Assembly: GCA_045129695.1 (NCBI GenBank)
Contig: JBGVJZ010000006.1
Location: 33,586-97,585, forward strand
Length of the DNA stretch: 64,000 bases
Direction: 5' to 3'
DNA from: Eshraghiella sp045129695
GTDB lineage: Bacteria > Bacillota > Clostridia > Lachnospirales > Lachnospiraceae
A program made the position numbers and the translations under genes. Below, in pieces: positions 51,500 to 61,449 of the stretch. The notes beneath the pieces were generated by a model. The model made no database searches. It worked only from the letters and a program-made list of their open reading frames with translations, and had not been told where the DNA came from. How positions within the stretch are numbered: the stretch's first letter is position 1; each line of letters starts with the position of its first letter.

Positions 51500-53785
51500 T
51501 TAACCTGTTGTTCTTTCTATATCTATTATTCCTTCAACATTTCTTAATTTACTGATTAATTCATTGAGCTGATGCACTCCGGTAATCTCAAAACCAACCT
51601 CAAGAGTAGCCGTATCATTCTTACCGGTTCTGCAGTTCATACTCTTAACATCAATTTTACGCTCAGTAAGTACCTTTGATACATCAACGATGAGTCCCGT
51701 ACGGTTATTAGCATAAATTCTTATATCAGCAATATATCGCTCTCCGGTCTTATCATAATCAAGTCTCTGCCATTCAGCCTCAATGAGCCTGGTCTTATCC
51801 AAATCAGAAATATTAATTACATTGACGCAGTCTGTTCTGTGAATCGAAATTCCCCTGCCTCTTGTTACAAAACCGATAATCTCATCGCCCGGTACAGGAC
51901 TGCAGCACTTGGAAAATCTTACTGCAACATCATCAATTCCCTTAACAATAATACCGCCCTTGCTTCCTGCGGTTCTCTGCTTAGGCTTATCTGCTGACGT
52001 CTCTGCAAGTACCTGCTCATCAGTAACATTGCTCTTATTTTTCTTATCATATTCTTCAAGGAGCTTGTTAACAACCTGCCCCTCTTTAAGACCGCCATGA
52101 CCCACCGCCGCAAGGACTGATTCCCAATCCCTGAAACCATATTTGGTCATAACCTTATCCATAAATTCCTGCTTAACCAGATCGCTTAAGACAATGGATT
52201 TGCCCTTACAATAGCTGTTAATTAAATCCTTACCGCGTACTATATTGTCTTCCTTAAGCTCGGCCTTAAACCACGCATTAATCTTATTTCTTGCCTGAGG
52301 GCTCTTTACAAGATTAAGCCAGTCACGGCTTGGGCCCTTGGAATTCTGTGATGTGATAACATCAATTCTGTCTCCATTCTTAATCCGGTAATCAATATTT
52401 ACAAGTCTTCCATTTACCTTGGCGCCAACCATCTTATTACCGACAGCCGAATGAATACTGTATGCAAAATCAATCGGAGTTGAACCGGCAGGAAGATTCT
52501 TGACATCACCCTGTGGGGTAAAACAGTATACACTATCAGAAAATAAGTCCAAATCACTCTTAATAAGGCTCAGGAATTCCTTATTGTCTGACATGTCACG
52601 CTGCCATTCAAGAATCTGTCTAAGCCATGTAAGTTTTGCTTCTTCCCTGTCATCACCCTTGGTTCCGTCAATATTCTCTTTATATTTCCAGTGGGCAGCA
52701 ATTCCATATTCAGCAGTTCTGTGCATCTCATAGGTTCTAATCTGAATCTCAAAAGGCTGACCTGTTGAAGAAATCAATGTTGTATGAAGCGACTGATACA
52801 TATTGGGCTTAGGCATCGCAATATAGTCCTTAAACCTTCCCGGAATAGGCTTATACATCTCATGAATTACTCCCAGTGCCGCATAACAGTCCTTCACAGT
52901 TTCAACAATAATTCTGACTGCAAAAAGATCATAAATCTGATCCAGTGTTTTATCCTGATTAACCATCTTCTTATATATACTGAAATAATGCTTAACTCTG
53001 CCCTCTATTTCACATTTAATTCCTGCATTATCAATATGTGATTTAATCTCTGATGCTATATCACGTACAAAAGCCTCTCTCGCTTCTTTACAGAGCTTAA
53101 GCTGTCTGTCCAAATCCCTGTACACTTCAGGCTGAAGAAATTTCAGTGATAAATCATCGAGCTCAACCTTAATCTTGGAAATACCGAGTCTCTGTGCAAT
53201 AGGAGAATAAATTTCCAACGTCTCACGTGATTTCTCAATCTGTTTGGAAGGAGTCTGATACTGCATGGTTCTCATATTGTGAAGTCTGTCGGCAAGCTTG
53301 ATAATGATTACTCTGATATCCTTTGCCATCGCAAGGAACATCTTACGAAGATTTTCTGCCTGAACCTCAATCTTATCATGCTCATAATTTAACTGTGTCA
53401 ATTTGGTAACACCATCAACCAGAAGTGCCACCTCCTGACCAAATTCCCTGATAACCTCTTCCTTACTTATATCAGTATCTTCAATAACATCATGCAGAAG
53501 TCCTGCAATAATTGTCTCCTTATCCATCTCCAACTGCGCAAGAATAATAGCAACACAAAGCGGATGAATTATATAAGGTTCCCCTGACTTTCTTATCTGC
53601 TCCTTATGAGCATTATACGCAATATCGTATGCCTTCTCGATTTGAGAAAGATCGGTTGACGGATGATACTGCAATATGCACTTTTTAAGAATATCATACA
53701 ATTCCCCGGGCTCATTGGTCTGAGGTGGTAATAAAGGTGTCTCGTCAGTTTTACGTCTAAATTTAAATTTCTCTTCATCCGGCAT
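51500..53785 (-). CDS. rel: Bifunctional (p)ppGpp synthetase/hydrolase
   Basis: This 761-residue Rel/SpoT enzyme has an HD hydrolase domain (AGLLHDVIEDTDISKEE, KLADRLHNMRTM), a synthetase domain (DYIAMPKPNMYQSLHTTLI and FEIQIRTYEMHRTAEYG), a TGS domain (CFTPQGDVKNLPAGSTPIDF) and a C-terminal ACT domain (RIYANNRTGLIVDVSKVL). It makes and destroys (p)ppGpp in the stringent response. It is the canonical alarmone enzyme and contrasts with the divergent RelA-like gene at 15745-16770. Confidence 0.96.
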   Translation of the reverse strand: MPDEEKFKFRRKTDETPLLPPQTNEPGELYDILKKCILQYHPSTDLSQIEKAYDIAYNAHKEQIRKSGEPYIIHPLCVAIILAQLEMDKETIIAGLLHDVIEDTDISKEEVIREFGQEVALLVDGVTKLTQLNYEHDKIEVQAENLRKMFLAMAKDIRVIIIKLADRLHNMRTMQYQTPSKQIEKSRETLEIYSPIAQRLGISKIKVELDDLSLKFLQPEVYRDLDRQLKLCKEAREAFVRDIASEIKSHIDNAGIKCEIEGRVKHYFSIYKKMVNQDKTLDQIYDLFAVRIIVETVKDCYAALGVIHEMYKPIPGRFKDYIAMPKPNMYQSLHTTLISSTGQPFEIQIRTYEMHRTAEYGIAAHWKYKENIDGTKGDDREEAKLTWLRQILEWQRDMSDNKEFLSLIKSDLDLFSDSVYCFTPQGDVKNLPAGSTPIDFAYSIHSAVGNKMVGAKVNGRLVNIDYRIKNGDRIDVITSQNSKGPSRDWLNLVKSPQARNKINAWFKAELKEDNIVRGKDLINSYCKGKSIVLSDLVKQEFMDKVMTKYGFRDWESVLAAVGHGGLKEGQVVNKLLEEYDKKNKSNVTDEQVLAETSADKPKQRTAGSKGGIIVKGIDDVAVRFSKCCSPVPGDEIIGFVTRGRGISIHRTDCVNVINISDLDKTRLIEAEWQRLDYDKTGERYIADIRIYANNRTGLIVDVSKVLTERKIDVKSMNCRTGKNDTATLEVGFEITGVHQLNELISKLRNVEGIIDIERTTG

Positions 53786-53857
53786 AACCCATTGCCTCCG
53801 TATAAAAATATTAATATCACTATTTTAAATCGAAAAATATAAAATTGCAACCATACA

Positions 53858-54382
53858 TTATTCGCCTTCGTATGTTACAACCGATACAACATCATAATTC
53901 TTAAGACGCTCTCTTCCCTTTAAATCCACAAGCTCAATAAGAAAAGCAATTCTTACAACCTCTCCGCCAAGCTGCTCAACCAGTTTAACTATCGCCTCAA
54001 TTGTTCCTCCTGTTGCAATCAGGTCATCAATAATAACCACCTTCTGCCCCGGTTTAATGGAATCCTTGTGTATCTCAATTGTTGCTGTTCCATATTCCAA
54101 TTCATATGAAGCTTCTATTGTATCACATGGCAGCTTACCTTTTTTACGCACAGGAACAATCGATTTATGGTTATTATAAGCAATCGGTGTTCCAAATATA
54201 AAACCTCTTGATTCCGGAGCAACTACAGCATCATACTCAACATCCTTGATAAGTTCCTGAATTGAGTCAATTGCAAGTCTGAAGCCTTCTGCATCCTGCA
54301 TTACAGTAGTAACATCTCTGAACAATATTCCCGGCTTGGGAAAGTCCGGTATAGTTCTGATATAATCCTCAACCTTTTTCAT
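53858..54382 (-). CDS. apt: Adenine phosphoribosyltransferase
   Basis: This 174-residue enzyme converts adenine and PRPP to AMP. It has the APRT start YIRTIPDFPKPGILFRDVTT, ESRGFIFG and the PRPP loop VVIIDDLIATGGTIEA. It lies between recJ and rel on the same strand, an order common in Firmicutes. Confidence 0.96.
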   Translation of the reverse strand: MKKVEDYIRTIPDFPKPGILFRDVTTVMQDAEGFRLAIDSIQELIKDVEYDAVVAPESRGFIFGTPIAYNNHKSIVPVRKKGKLPCDTIEASYELEYGTATIEIHKDSIKPGQKVVIIDDLIATGGTIEAIVKLVEQLGGEVVRIAFLIELVDLKGRERLKNYDVVSVVTYEGE

Positions 54383-54414
54383 TCGAATAACCTCTTTTCT
54401 GATTTAAAAAACAT

Positions 54415-56136
54415 TTACTCACTTATTTTATATCCGGTTATACAAATTTGCAATTTCCTATTTCCCATAAATTCATTAATTTCGGGATAATATGTACAGG
54501 ATATGCGCTTATTATCCACATAAGCCCGTTTCAACTCATCGGGCGGGAAAAAACCAACCGCCTCAATTGTAGTCCCGTTGGCCTTTGCAAGCTTCATTTT
54601 CGTATATTTTTCATGCCTGCCAATTTCAGTAATGCTCCGTATTATTAAATTCCTGTCAGCAAAAACAGGTTTTTCATTAGCCTTTCCGAAGGGTGCAAGC
54701 AATTCCAAATCCTTAATAACCTTTTCATTAATATATTCAATAGGCATTGGAACATCAATCCATATTTTCTCTACCAAATCTGAATCAGACATACCATGTG
54801 CGGAATTAAGTCTGATCCTAAGTTCCTCAAGCCTGCCCTTCTCAAGCGACAGTCCTGCTGCCATAGGATGTCCTCCGAATTTGGTAAGTATATCCTTACA
54901 TTCCATAAGCTTTTCAAAAATATTATAACTCTCAATTGATCTTGCTGAACCTTTAATCCCCTCCTCTGAATCCGTAAGAACAATTGCAGGCTTATAATAT
55001 TTCTCCCTTATCTTACCTGCTACTATTCCGGCAACACTTTCATGACAATCCGGCAGATATACCACAAGAACCTTATCATCCTTAATTGTACTGTTTTCTA
55101 TAAGCTGTATTGCCTCTGCGGCAGCTTCTATCGTAATCTTCTTACGCGCATCATTTAAATCCTTAAGTTCCCCTGCATAACGTTCAGCCGTCTCCCTATC
55201 CTGCGACAAAAGCATTTTTACCGCTCTTTTTGCGGTATCAAGTCTTCCGCTTGCATTAAGACATGGTCCGATTACAAAGCCAATATGATATGCTGATATC
55301 ATCTCCTTGTTAACTCCGGTAAGCATTATAAGTGCATTTAATCCATAATTAGAGGTATTTCTTATTCTTCTTAATCCCTCTTTTACAATTATGCGGTTCT
55401 CATCCTGCAGGTCCACCACATCTCCAACTGTAGCTATTGCCGCAATTTCAATAAATTCCTCTGTAAGATTTATATCCTTACCCGCATATTCGTACATTCC
55501 ACAAATAAACTTATATGCAATTCCCGCACCACACAGACTTTTGAAAGGATATTCGCAATCCGGCTGTTTAGGGTCTACAACGGCATCTGCCTCAGGTATC
55601 AGATATTTTCGTCCAACATCCGTATCCTCAAACTGTACATCATGATGATCGGTAACTACAACTGTCATTCCAAGTGATTCAGCATAACTAATCTGGGATA
55701 TTGCCGCTATTCCGTTATCACAGGTTATTATAACCCTTCTTCCGTCATCATAGGCCTGTTTTATTAAGTTTTCATTAATTCCATAACCGTCACTAATCCT
55801 GTTGGGAACCTCATAATCCACATCCGCTCCCAGACCGATAAGTCCCTTAAACAAGATATAGATGGAACAAATTCCATCTATATCATAATCACCTATTATT
55901 CTAATTGGTTTGCTATCGTGAATCGCATTGGAGATTATCTCAATGGCTCTGTCCATATCCTTCATATTATGAAGAGAATGTAAATCAGCCAAAGTTCCTT
56001 TCATATACATATCCACTGCAGCATCACCTATGACATCACGGTTACGGATTATTCTTGCGACAACAGGATCAATTCCGTATTGTCTTCCAATTGCCTCAAA
56101 ATCGGCTTTCTTAGAATATACCCGCCATTCCTGCAT
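54415..56136 (-). CDS. recJ: RecJ single-stranded DNA exonuclease
   Basis: The 573-residue DHH/DHHA1 protein has RIIGDYDIDGICS, ITCDNGIAAIS, VVTDHHDVQF and DPKQPDCEYPFKSLCGAG (DHH domain), GPCLNASGRL and SARSIESYNI with KFGGHPMAAGLSLE (DHHA1), and a C-terminal OB-like region. It degrades 5' single-stranded DNA in recombination and repair. It starts 4 nt after the secDF stop. Confidence 0.94.
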   Translation of the reverse strand: MQEWRVYSKKADFEAIGRQYGIDPVVARIIRNRDVIGDAAVDMYMKGTLADLHSLHNMKDMDRAIEIISNAIHDSKPIRIIGDYDIDGICSIYILFKGLIGLGADVDYEVPNRISDGYGINENLIKQAYDDGRRVIITCDNGIAAISQISYAESLGMTVVVTDHHDVQFEDTDVGRKYLIPEADAVVDPKQPDCEYPFKSLCGAGIAYKFICGMYEYAGKDINLTEEFIEIAAIATVGDVVDLQDENRIIVKEGLRRIRNTSNYGLNALIMLTGVNKEMISAYHIGFVIGPCLNASGRLDTAKRAVKMLLSQDRETAERYAGELKDLNDARKKITIEAAAEAIQLIENSTIKDDKVLVVYLPDCHESVAGIVAGKIREKYYKPAIVLTDSEEGIKGSARSIESYNIFEKLMECKDILTKFGGHPMAAGLSLEKGRLEELRIRLNSAHGMSDSDLVEKIWIDVPMPIEYINEKVIKDLELLAPFGKANEKPVFADRNLIIRSITEIGRHEKYTKMKLAKANGTTIEAVGFFPPDELKRAYVDNKRISCTYYPEINEFMGNRKLQICITGYKISE

Positions 56137-56140
56137 AATT

Positions 56141-58405
56141 TTACTCTGCTTTCTTAATTGCTCTCTTAATTGATGCTTTCTTCATAATAAACCAAAGTGC
56201 ACCGGAAATACATACGGATGAATAACCGCCTGCAATAATACCAACCATAATCGGAGCTGCAAACTCTCTGATTGAAGAAACACCCACAATATAAAGTACA
56301 AATACCATTATAAATGTGGTAAGTGTGGTATTAATACTTCTTGAAAGTGTAACAGTAATACTTCTGTTAACAACATCAATAAGCTTATCCTTCTGAGATA
56401 TTTCCATCTCTTCCCTGATTCGGTCAAAAATAACAATTGTTGCATTAATTGAATAACCAAGAATGGTTAACATACATGCAATGAATGTATTTCCGACACT
56501 TGTTCTTGAAATTGCATAGAATGCAATAACTATTAAAATATCATGAAGCAATGCAATAATTGCACTTGTAGCAAACTTAACATCTCTGAATCTTATCCAG
56601 ATATAGAGAAGCATTAAAACAGTCGCAACTGCTACAGCAATAACTGCATCTCTTCTCATCTCCGTACTGACAGTAGCACTGATATTCTCCGAGCTTACAA
56701 CATTCTTGTCAGAGGTATCAATACCAAATTTCTCTTCAAGAGCCTCATTTAATGCTGTACGCTTCTCCAAATCAAGCATCTGTGTCTTAAAAATAACCGT
56801 ATTACTGTTCTTAACCTTCTGCTGCTGAACAGTTTTAACGCCGGTTGCTTCCTTAATAACAGGAATAATCTTATCTTCAACCTCATCAAGTGTATATTCT
56901 TCATTAAATGTTACACTTGTTGAAGTTCCACCTGAAAAATCAAGGTCAAAATTAAACACGCCCTTACCGGCTGCACCATTCACAACCATAAATACAAGTC
57001 CGGTAGCAATTACAAGACCTGAAACAGAGAATAATAATTTTCTCTTTCCAAGGAAGTTAATTGTCTTCCTCTCCTTGGCAACACCATATAATTTAGGACT
57101 CTTGCAGCCAAAATGGTACATAAGAAGAATTACCCATCTTGAAACAAGTAATGATGTAATCATTGATAAAACAATACCTATACCAAGTGTAATTGCAAAA
57201 CCTCTTACCGGTCCGGTTCCGAGCAACCCAAGAATAATTGCCGCAATAAGTGTTGTTACGTTACCGTCAACAATTGCTGAAAGTGCTTTCTTGTAACCAT
57301 TCTTAATTGCACCTCTTACACCCATTCCGGCAGCAAGTTCTTCTCTGATACGTGAATAGATTATTACATTGGCATCTACCGCCATACCTACGGATAACAC
57401 AATACCTGCAATACCCGGAAGAGTTAATGTAAGATTAAATACATTAAGAATTAATAATTCAGCTGCTGTATATACAAGTAATGCGATATTGGCTGCAAAG
57501 CCCGGAATTCTGTACATAACAACCATGAAAATAAACAGGATAACAAATCCAATAGCCGCACCAAGCAAGCTTGTCTCAATAGCATCCTGACCAAGAGTAG
57601 CACCTACAACCTGTGAAGAAATCTCTTCTAACTCTATAGGAAGTGCACCGATACGAATATTGGTTGCCAACGCTTTAGCCGCCTCAATTGTACCCATACC
57701 CTCAATAATACCTGAGCCACCTGAAATCTCTTTATTAACGGTTGGAACACTTATGAACTCACCATCATAGTAAATACCAATAGTCCAGTTCTCCTCTGAT
57801 GCAAGTTTGGTTGCTTCAGTAAATCTTATTGCTGCGTCCTCCTTCAATACAAAAGAAACAACAGGACTGTTATTATCAACAAACGCTGCCTCCGCAGTTT
57901 TAATGTCATTACCGGTTACAACTACACAGCCGTCCTTCTCAATATCTTCAAAATCTCTTAAAAGATGATAACCATAAACTTCTTCACCGGCTTCATTCTT
58001 ATAAGTTTCCAGCTTATAATTCTGTGTCTTTCCATCCTTAGTATACTCAAGGATAAAATAAATTGCTCCGGGCTTACCCAGTTCTTCAAGAATAGTTGTA
58101 GCATCGTCTGCTCCCGGAATCTCAACAGTTACTCTGTTACTGCCCTCAGCATAAGCCTGAGCACCATCATATTCATCAATACGCTGCTGCATCTTATACA
58201 CCGCATCGGATAACTCCTGCGACGTAACATCTCCAACTGTCTGATATGTAATACTAACACCACCTGCAAGGTCAAGTCCAAGATTAATATTAGATGCTTT
58301 ACCCTTGCCATCTGTTCCCGGCCATCCTGCAATCACAGTATAACCCATAATCCCCAGCACGCCTAAAAGCACAATCAGGGAAATTATCTTTTTCCAAACT
58401 TTCAT
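56141..58405 (-). CDS. secDF: Fused protein translocase SecDF
   Basis: The 754-residue fusion of SecD and SecF has twelve predicted membrane helices and two periplasmic-type domains. SecD motifs are NLGLDLAGGVSITYQ and AGIVLSVGMAVDANVIIYSR. SecF motifs are FDLDFSGGTSTSVTF and LTILGYSINATIVIFDRIRE. It uses the proton or sodium gradient to aid Sec-dependent export. AGGAGG precedes ATG. It heads the secDF-recJ-apt-rel series. Confidence 0.95.
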   Translation of the reverse strand: MKVWKKIISLIVLLGVLGIMGYTVIAGWPGTDGKGKASNINLGLDLAGGVSITYQTVGDVTSQELSDAVYKMQQRIDEYDGAQAYAEGSNRVTVEIPGADDATTILEELGKPGAIYFILEYTKDGKTQNYKLETYKNEAGEEVYGYHLLRDFEDIEKDGCVVVTGNDIKTAEAAFVDNNSPVVSFVLKEDAAIRFTEATKLASEENWTIGIYYDGEFISVPTVNKEISGGSGIIEGMGTIEAAKALATNIRIGALPIELEEISSQVVGATLGQDAIETSLLGAAIGFVILFIFMVVMYRIPGFAANIALLVYTAAELLILNVFNLTLTLPGIAGIVLSVGMAVDANVIIYSRIREELAAGMGVRGAIKNGYKKALSAIVDGNVTTLIAAIILGLLGTGPVRGFAITLGIGIVLSMITSLLVSRWVILLMYHFGCKSPKLYGVAKERKTINFLGKRKLLFSVSGLVIATGLVFMVVNGAAGKGVFNFDLDFSGGTSTSVTFNEEYTLDEVEDKIIPVIKEATGVKTVQQQKVKNSNTVIFKTQMLDLEKRTALNEALEEKFGIDTSDKNVVSSENISATVSTEMRRDAVIAVAVATVLMLLYIWIRFRDVKFATSAIIALLHDILIVIAFYAISRTSVGNTFIACMLTILGYSINATIVIFDRIREEMEISQKDKLIDVVNRSITVTLSRSINTTLTTFIMVFVLYIVGVSSIREFAAPIMVGIIAGGYSSVCISGALWFIMKKASIKRAIKKAE

Positions 58406-58476
58406 AATAGCCTCCTAAAAAAACATATCAGTAATTATAGCACAATCAACTAAAGATGTAAAATATTTTCAACATA

Positions 58477-59175
58477 TTATGTCTCGCTTTCAGATGAAAC
58501 CCTCCTTGCCAGATAAACCGCCGGTGTATCAAGAAGACTGGTAAAAATATATATTACCAGCGTGGATATAATAATATTGAATAAAGTCTTTAATTCATAC
58601 ACTCCGTAAAAAGCCGCAAAAGTATATAGAACAGTATTTAAAAGCTGTGATAAAATCGTTGCTCCGTTATTTCTTAACCATAGAAAACGTTTTGAATCCT
58701 TACATAACTCTGTTGTTTTCTTCCATATTGCATGATACAGAAACACATCAAACACCTGAACAATCGCATATACCGTAATACTTGCAAGCATAAGTCTCGG
58801 AGTATTTGAAAAAATCACTTTGATGGAAGGAGCGGCCCAATCGTTGGAATTAGGTGTATATAACATCCATGTCTGTGAGATAAGCACAAAAACAACAGAA
58901 ACAGCAATACCGATAACAACCGCCTTCTGTGCTGCTTTTTTGCCATGCATCTCGCTTAAAATATCCGTTACTACAAAGGTTGAGGCAAAAAGCACATTTC
59001 CGAGAGTCATTTCCATTCCAAATGCATCAATAACCATCAAAACCTCTATATTAGCTGTAATTGTCGCAAATACAGTCCAACAGTACAAACCCGTTTTTCC
59101 GAAAAATTTATATGCAAGAACAACCAATGAGTAAGTAACCGCTACTGATAATAACAAAATAATTTCGTTTGGCAT
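58477..59175 (-). CDS. yhhQ: Queuosine-precursor transporter, YhhQ/VUT family
   Basis: About 232 residues with six membrane helices. Family motifs are NVLFASTFVVTDILSEMHGK, RLMLASITVYAIVQVFDVFL, RNNGATILSQLLNTVLYTF. YhhQ proteins import queuosine precursors (preQ0/preQ1 or related bases). ATG 59175 has AAAGGA 6 nt upstream; ATG 59190 overlaps the preceding gene stop and is also possible. It is adjacent to a radical SAM protein that may work in the same salvage path. Confidence 0.9.
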   Translation of the reverse strand: MPNEIILLLSVAVTYSLVVLAYKFFGKTGLYCWTVFATITANIEVLMVIDAFGMEMTLGNVLFASTFVVTDILSEMHGKKAAQKAVVIGIAVSVVFVLISQTWMLYTPNSNDWAAPSIKVIFSNTPRLMLASITVYAIVQVFDVFLYHAIWKKTTELCKDSKRFLWLRNNGATILSQLLNTVLYTFAAFYGVYELKTLFNIIISTLVIYIFTSLLDTPAVYLARRVSSESET

Positions 59176-59186
59176 ATTTAATCCTT

Positions 59187-59885
59187 TCATCCGACTCCAA
59201 AATCAGTATTTTCCATAAGTATATCCACCCTGTTATTATGGATATAGTCCCCGTAAATTCTGTCTCTGAATACCTTTATCACATCCGAATCCGGCTTAAT
59301 CTGAGTTTTGTTCCCAACCATAATATTTACACATACACGCTCAAAATATTCCAATCCTGTCTCAATATCATATCTCATGGATTCTTCAGTCTGTCCGCTA
59401 AGTCCCATAAGCAGACACACCTCATTAAAATATTCTGCAATTCTTTTGGGTTCTCTCTCATCAAGACCTTTTCTTAGAATATTTTCACGAAAATCATAAT
59501 CAAAGGTTTCAACGCCTATTTTCACCTTAACTATTATTCCATGCTTAGCAAATTTTTGTCTCAGATTATCAATATCCTCCCTATGCATCCAATGGGATTC
59601 AAAATGAATTTCCTTAATCTGTTTTGCAATACAGACATCAACTATCATATCCATTGTTTGGACATCCAAATCAACAAAGCTTCCCGAATTAATAACCTCA
59701 AGCTTATGATATATACCCGTAACCCTGGCAAGTTCAATTCTATTTAGTTCAAAATTGCTCTCCTCATCAATTGCAAAATCCAAATGATAATCACAGAATG
59801 CACATTTTCTCCACTTGCAGCCACTGCCACGCAGAAGCAGAATTTCACGGGGTTTTTTTGAATTGATTATTGAATAACGTTCCAT
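59187..59885 (-). CDS. Radical SAM protein with CX4CX2C motif, QueL-like candidate
   Basis: About 232 residues. The cluster motif is RGSGCKWRKCAFCDYHLDFA, i.e. CX4CX2C rather than the classical CX3CX2C. Barrel pieces VINSGSFVDLD, EIHFESHWMHREDI and KVKIGVETFDYDFRE follow. ATG 59885 is chosen because CAGGAG lies directly upstream; the in-frame ATG at 59951 has no ribosome site. It is translationally linked to the queuosine-precursor transporter. Radical SAM queuine lyase (QueL) of Clostridia is known to act with such transporters, so that is the leading hypothesis, unproven here. Confidence 0.7.
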   Translation of the reverse strand: MERYSIINSKKPREILLLRGSGCKWRKCAFCDYHLDFAIDEESNFELNRIELARVTGIYHKLEVINSGSFVDLDVQTMDMIVDVCIAKQIKEIHFESHWMHREDIDNLRQKFAKHGIIVKVKIGVETFDYDFRENILRKGLDEREPKRIAEYFNEVCLLMGLSGQTEESMRYDIETGLEYFERVCVNIMVGNKTQIKPDSDVIKVFRDRIYGDYIHNNRVDILMENTDFGVG

Positions 59886-60008
59886 ATATATCTCCTGAAA
59901 TTGCGTTTTTAATTTAAAAGGGACCGTGTAAACACAGTCCCATCCCAACAAATATAAAATCCTAGTTTTGTTTATAGACAGGATGGTTACGAACTGTCTT
60001 ATTTAATT

Positions 60009-60845
60009 TTATGTAAGTTCAATTTCCTTACCTATATAAATTGCCTTGGAATCGGCTCTGTGACCGATATCTTCTGTAACAGCAATCGGCAGATTCCTGT
60101 CATTGCACACACTTAACAGAATATCCGAAGCACTCTCCACTCCTTCTTTCTCAAGTTCAAGAAAGGTTCCAAGAAGCACTCCGCCAACCTCTTTAAATGC
60201 TCCCATCTGAGCTAACTGATTAAAATAACTTCTTATTCTCACAGCATTACCGCTGAGACTTTCGAGAAAGAGAATTTTGTGCTTGAAGGAAGGCATATAC
60301 TCTGTTCCTGAAAGTTTCAAAAAGCATCTTACATTGCCACCAATCACAACGCCTTTCATCTTATCTCCCTGAACGAACTCATAATCGATATTATACAAGT
60401 CATCCTCGCCACCAATTACAGTCATCTCAAAATCTGCCATCTGGCGTTCTTTATGTTCATATGCAAGATTGCGTACATTATACAGACAGCTTACCTTATT
60501 ACATTTGGTATATATAGCATTAATTACTGTAGTCAAATCACTGTATCCATAGAAAACTTTGCTATTCTCTTCAATCAAATCATAATCAAGATACGGGAGC
60601 ACTTCATTAGAAGCATCACCGCCCGATACATCAAAAATTGCCTTAATCTCAGGATTAGCAAATAAATTATTAAGTCTGTCCGCCTTATCCTTTGCACTTT
60701 CCTGCTGATACAGGAATTCACCGGATATGGCATTCAAACCAACATCATATAGAGAATATTCCAATTCATTAATAGTATCAGCACTATCCTTGTTAATTAA
60801 ATTCGAGCAGGCACACAAGCCCACCGAGTCCCCTTTGTCTAACAT
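60009..60845 (-). CDS. LD-carboxypeptidase family S66 protein
   Basis: This 278-residue S66 (LdcA/MccF-like) protein has the start GDSVGLCACS, AIFDVSGGDASNEVLPYLDYD, the nucleophile Ser in FYGYSDLTTVINAIY, the Glu region ILFLESLSG and C-terminal VTEDIGHRADSKA with catalytic His. Family enzymes remove the terminal D-Ala from murein tetrapeptides or inactivate microcin-type compounds. It has no signal peptide, so it is cytoplasmic; a peptidoglycan-recycling role is the default. Confidence 0.87.
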   Translation of the reverse strand: MLDKGDSVGLCACSNLINKDSADTINELEYSLYDVGLNAISGEFLYQQESAKDKADRLNNLFANPEIKAIFDVSGGDASNEVLPYLDYDLIEENSKVFYGYSDLTTVINAIYTKCNKVSCLYNVRNLAYEHKERQMADFEMTVIGGEDDLYNIDYEFVQGDKMKGVVIGGNVRCFLKLSGTEYMPSFKHKILFLESLSGNAVRIRSYFNQLAQMGAFKEVGGVLLGTFLELEKEGVESASDILLSVCNDRNLPIAVTEDIGHRADSKAIYIGKEIELT

Positions 60846-60891
60846 ATACCTGTTACTTTAACCTCCATAAAAATTGCAATGCTGTCACAAT

Positions 60892-60918
60892 AAAAAGGCG
60901 ATAACATATGTTAACGCC
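60892..60918 (-). terminator. Terminator of the tRNA-Leu(AAG) transcript
   Basis: On the minus strand GGGCGTTAAC and GTTATCGCC pair around ATAT and are followed by TTTTTATTG. Confidence 0.75.
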
Positions 60919-60931
60919 CTTTGTTAATTAG

Positions 60932-61016
60932 TGCAGTCGGCGGGACTTGAACCCGCACCCAAGCAATATGGACTAGATCCTTAGTCTAGCGCGTATGCCA
61001 ATTCCGCCACGACTGC
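60932..61016 (-). tRNA. tRNA-Leu (anticodon AAG)
   Basis: The 85-nt gene has acceptor arms GCAGTCG/CGACTGC, an anticodon arm CTAGA-CTAAGGA-TCTAG with AAG at positions 34-36, a long variable arm typical of class II tRNA-Leu, and TTCAAGT in the T loop. The 3' CCA is not encoded. Confidence 0.92.
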
Positions 61017-61102
61017 TTAACTTATGTAGCGTCTCAGACACCGAAAAGAATAATAACATAAAAAAAATAATAATGCAACTATTATTTTTAAAAAATATGT
61101 GT

Positions 61103-61143
61103 TTTTATGTAATAGAAATCCGAAAGAAAACCTATTACATAAA
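61103..61143 (-). terminator. Hairpin after tRNA-Leu(CAG)
   Basis: ATGTAATAG and CTATTACAT form a 9-bp stem with A/T flanks. It may end or process the tRNA transcript. Confidence 0.5.
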
Positions 61144-61144
61144 A

Positions 61145-61228
61145 TGCAGTTGATGGGACTTGAACCCACACCCACTTAAGTGGACATGAACCTGAATCAT
61201 GCGCGTATGCCAATTCCGCCACAACTGC
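61145..61228 (-). tRNA. tRNA-Leu (anticodon CAG)
   Basis: The 84-nt gene has acceptor arms GCAGTTG/CAACTGC, anticodon arm CATGA-TTCAGGT-TCATG with CAG, a long variable arm, and TTCAAGT in the T loop. No CCA is encoded. The D-arm and T-arm are nearly identical to those of the neighbouring tRNA-Leu gene, indicating tandem duplication. Confidence 0.92.
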
Positions 61229-61238
61229 AAGCCTATTT

Positions 61239-61267
61239 ATAATACCATTGTCAACGTGCGCTGTCAA
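61239..61267 (-). promoter_or_regulatory. Promoter of the two tRNA-Leu genes
   Basis: On the minus strand TTGACA (61267-61262) and TATTAT (61244-61239) are separated by 17 nt, 11 nt before the first tRNA. Confidence 0.75.
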
Positions 61268-61449
61268 GAAAAGTTTTTTCTAAAAAATTTATTTTTTATT
61301 TATAAATTAAATAATATTTTTATTTAATCGACATAATTTAGACTTATTTTCAGATTATACTGTACTTGTACCAAACCAAAAGAAAAGGCTTTATCCTTTT
61401 TCTTCATTCCTATCCGGCCGCCTTGCAAAAGGCGGCTCTCCTTTTATTT

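Noticed and set aside
61418..61436. GC-rich hairpin GCCGCCTT/AAGGCGGC as terminator of the ABC-F gene.
   Set aside because: On the minus strand it is not followed by a T run, so it is left uncalled as a terminator; it may still stabilise the RNA end.
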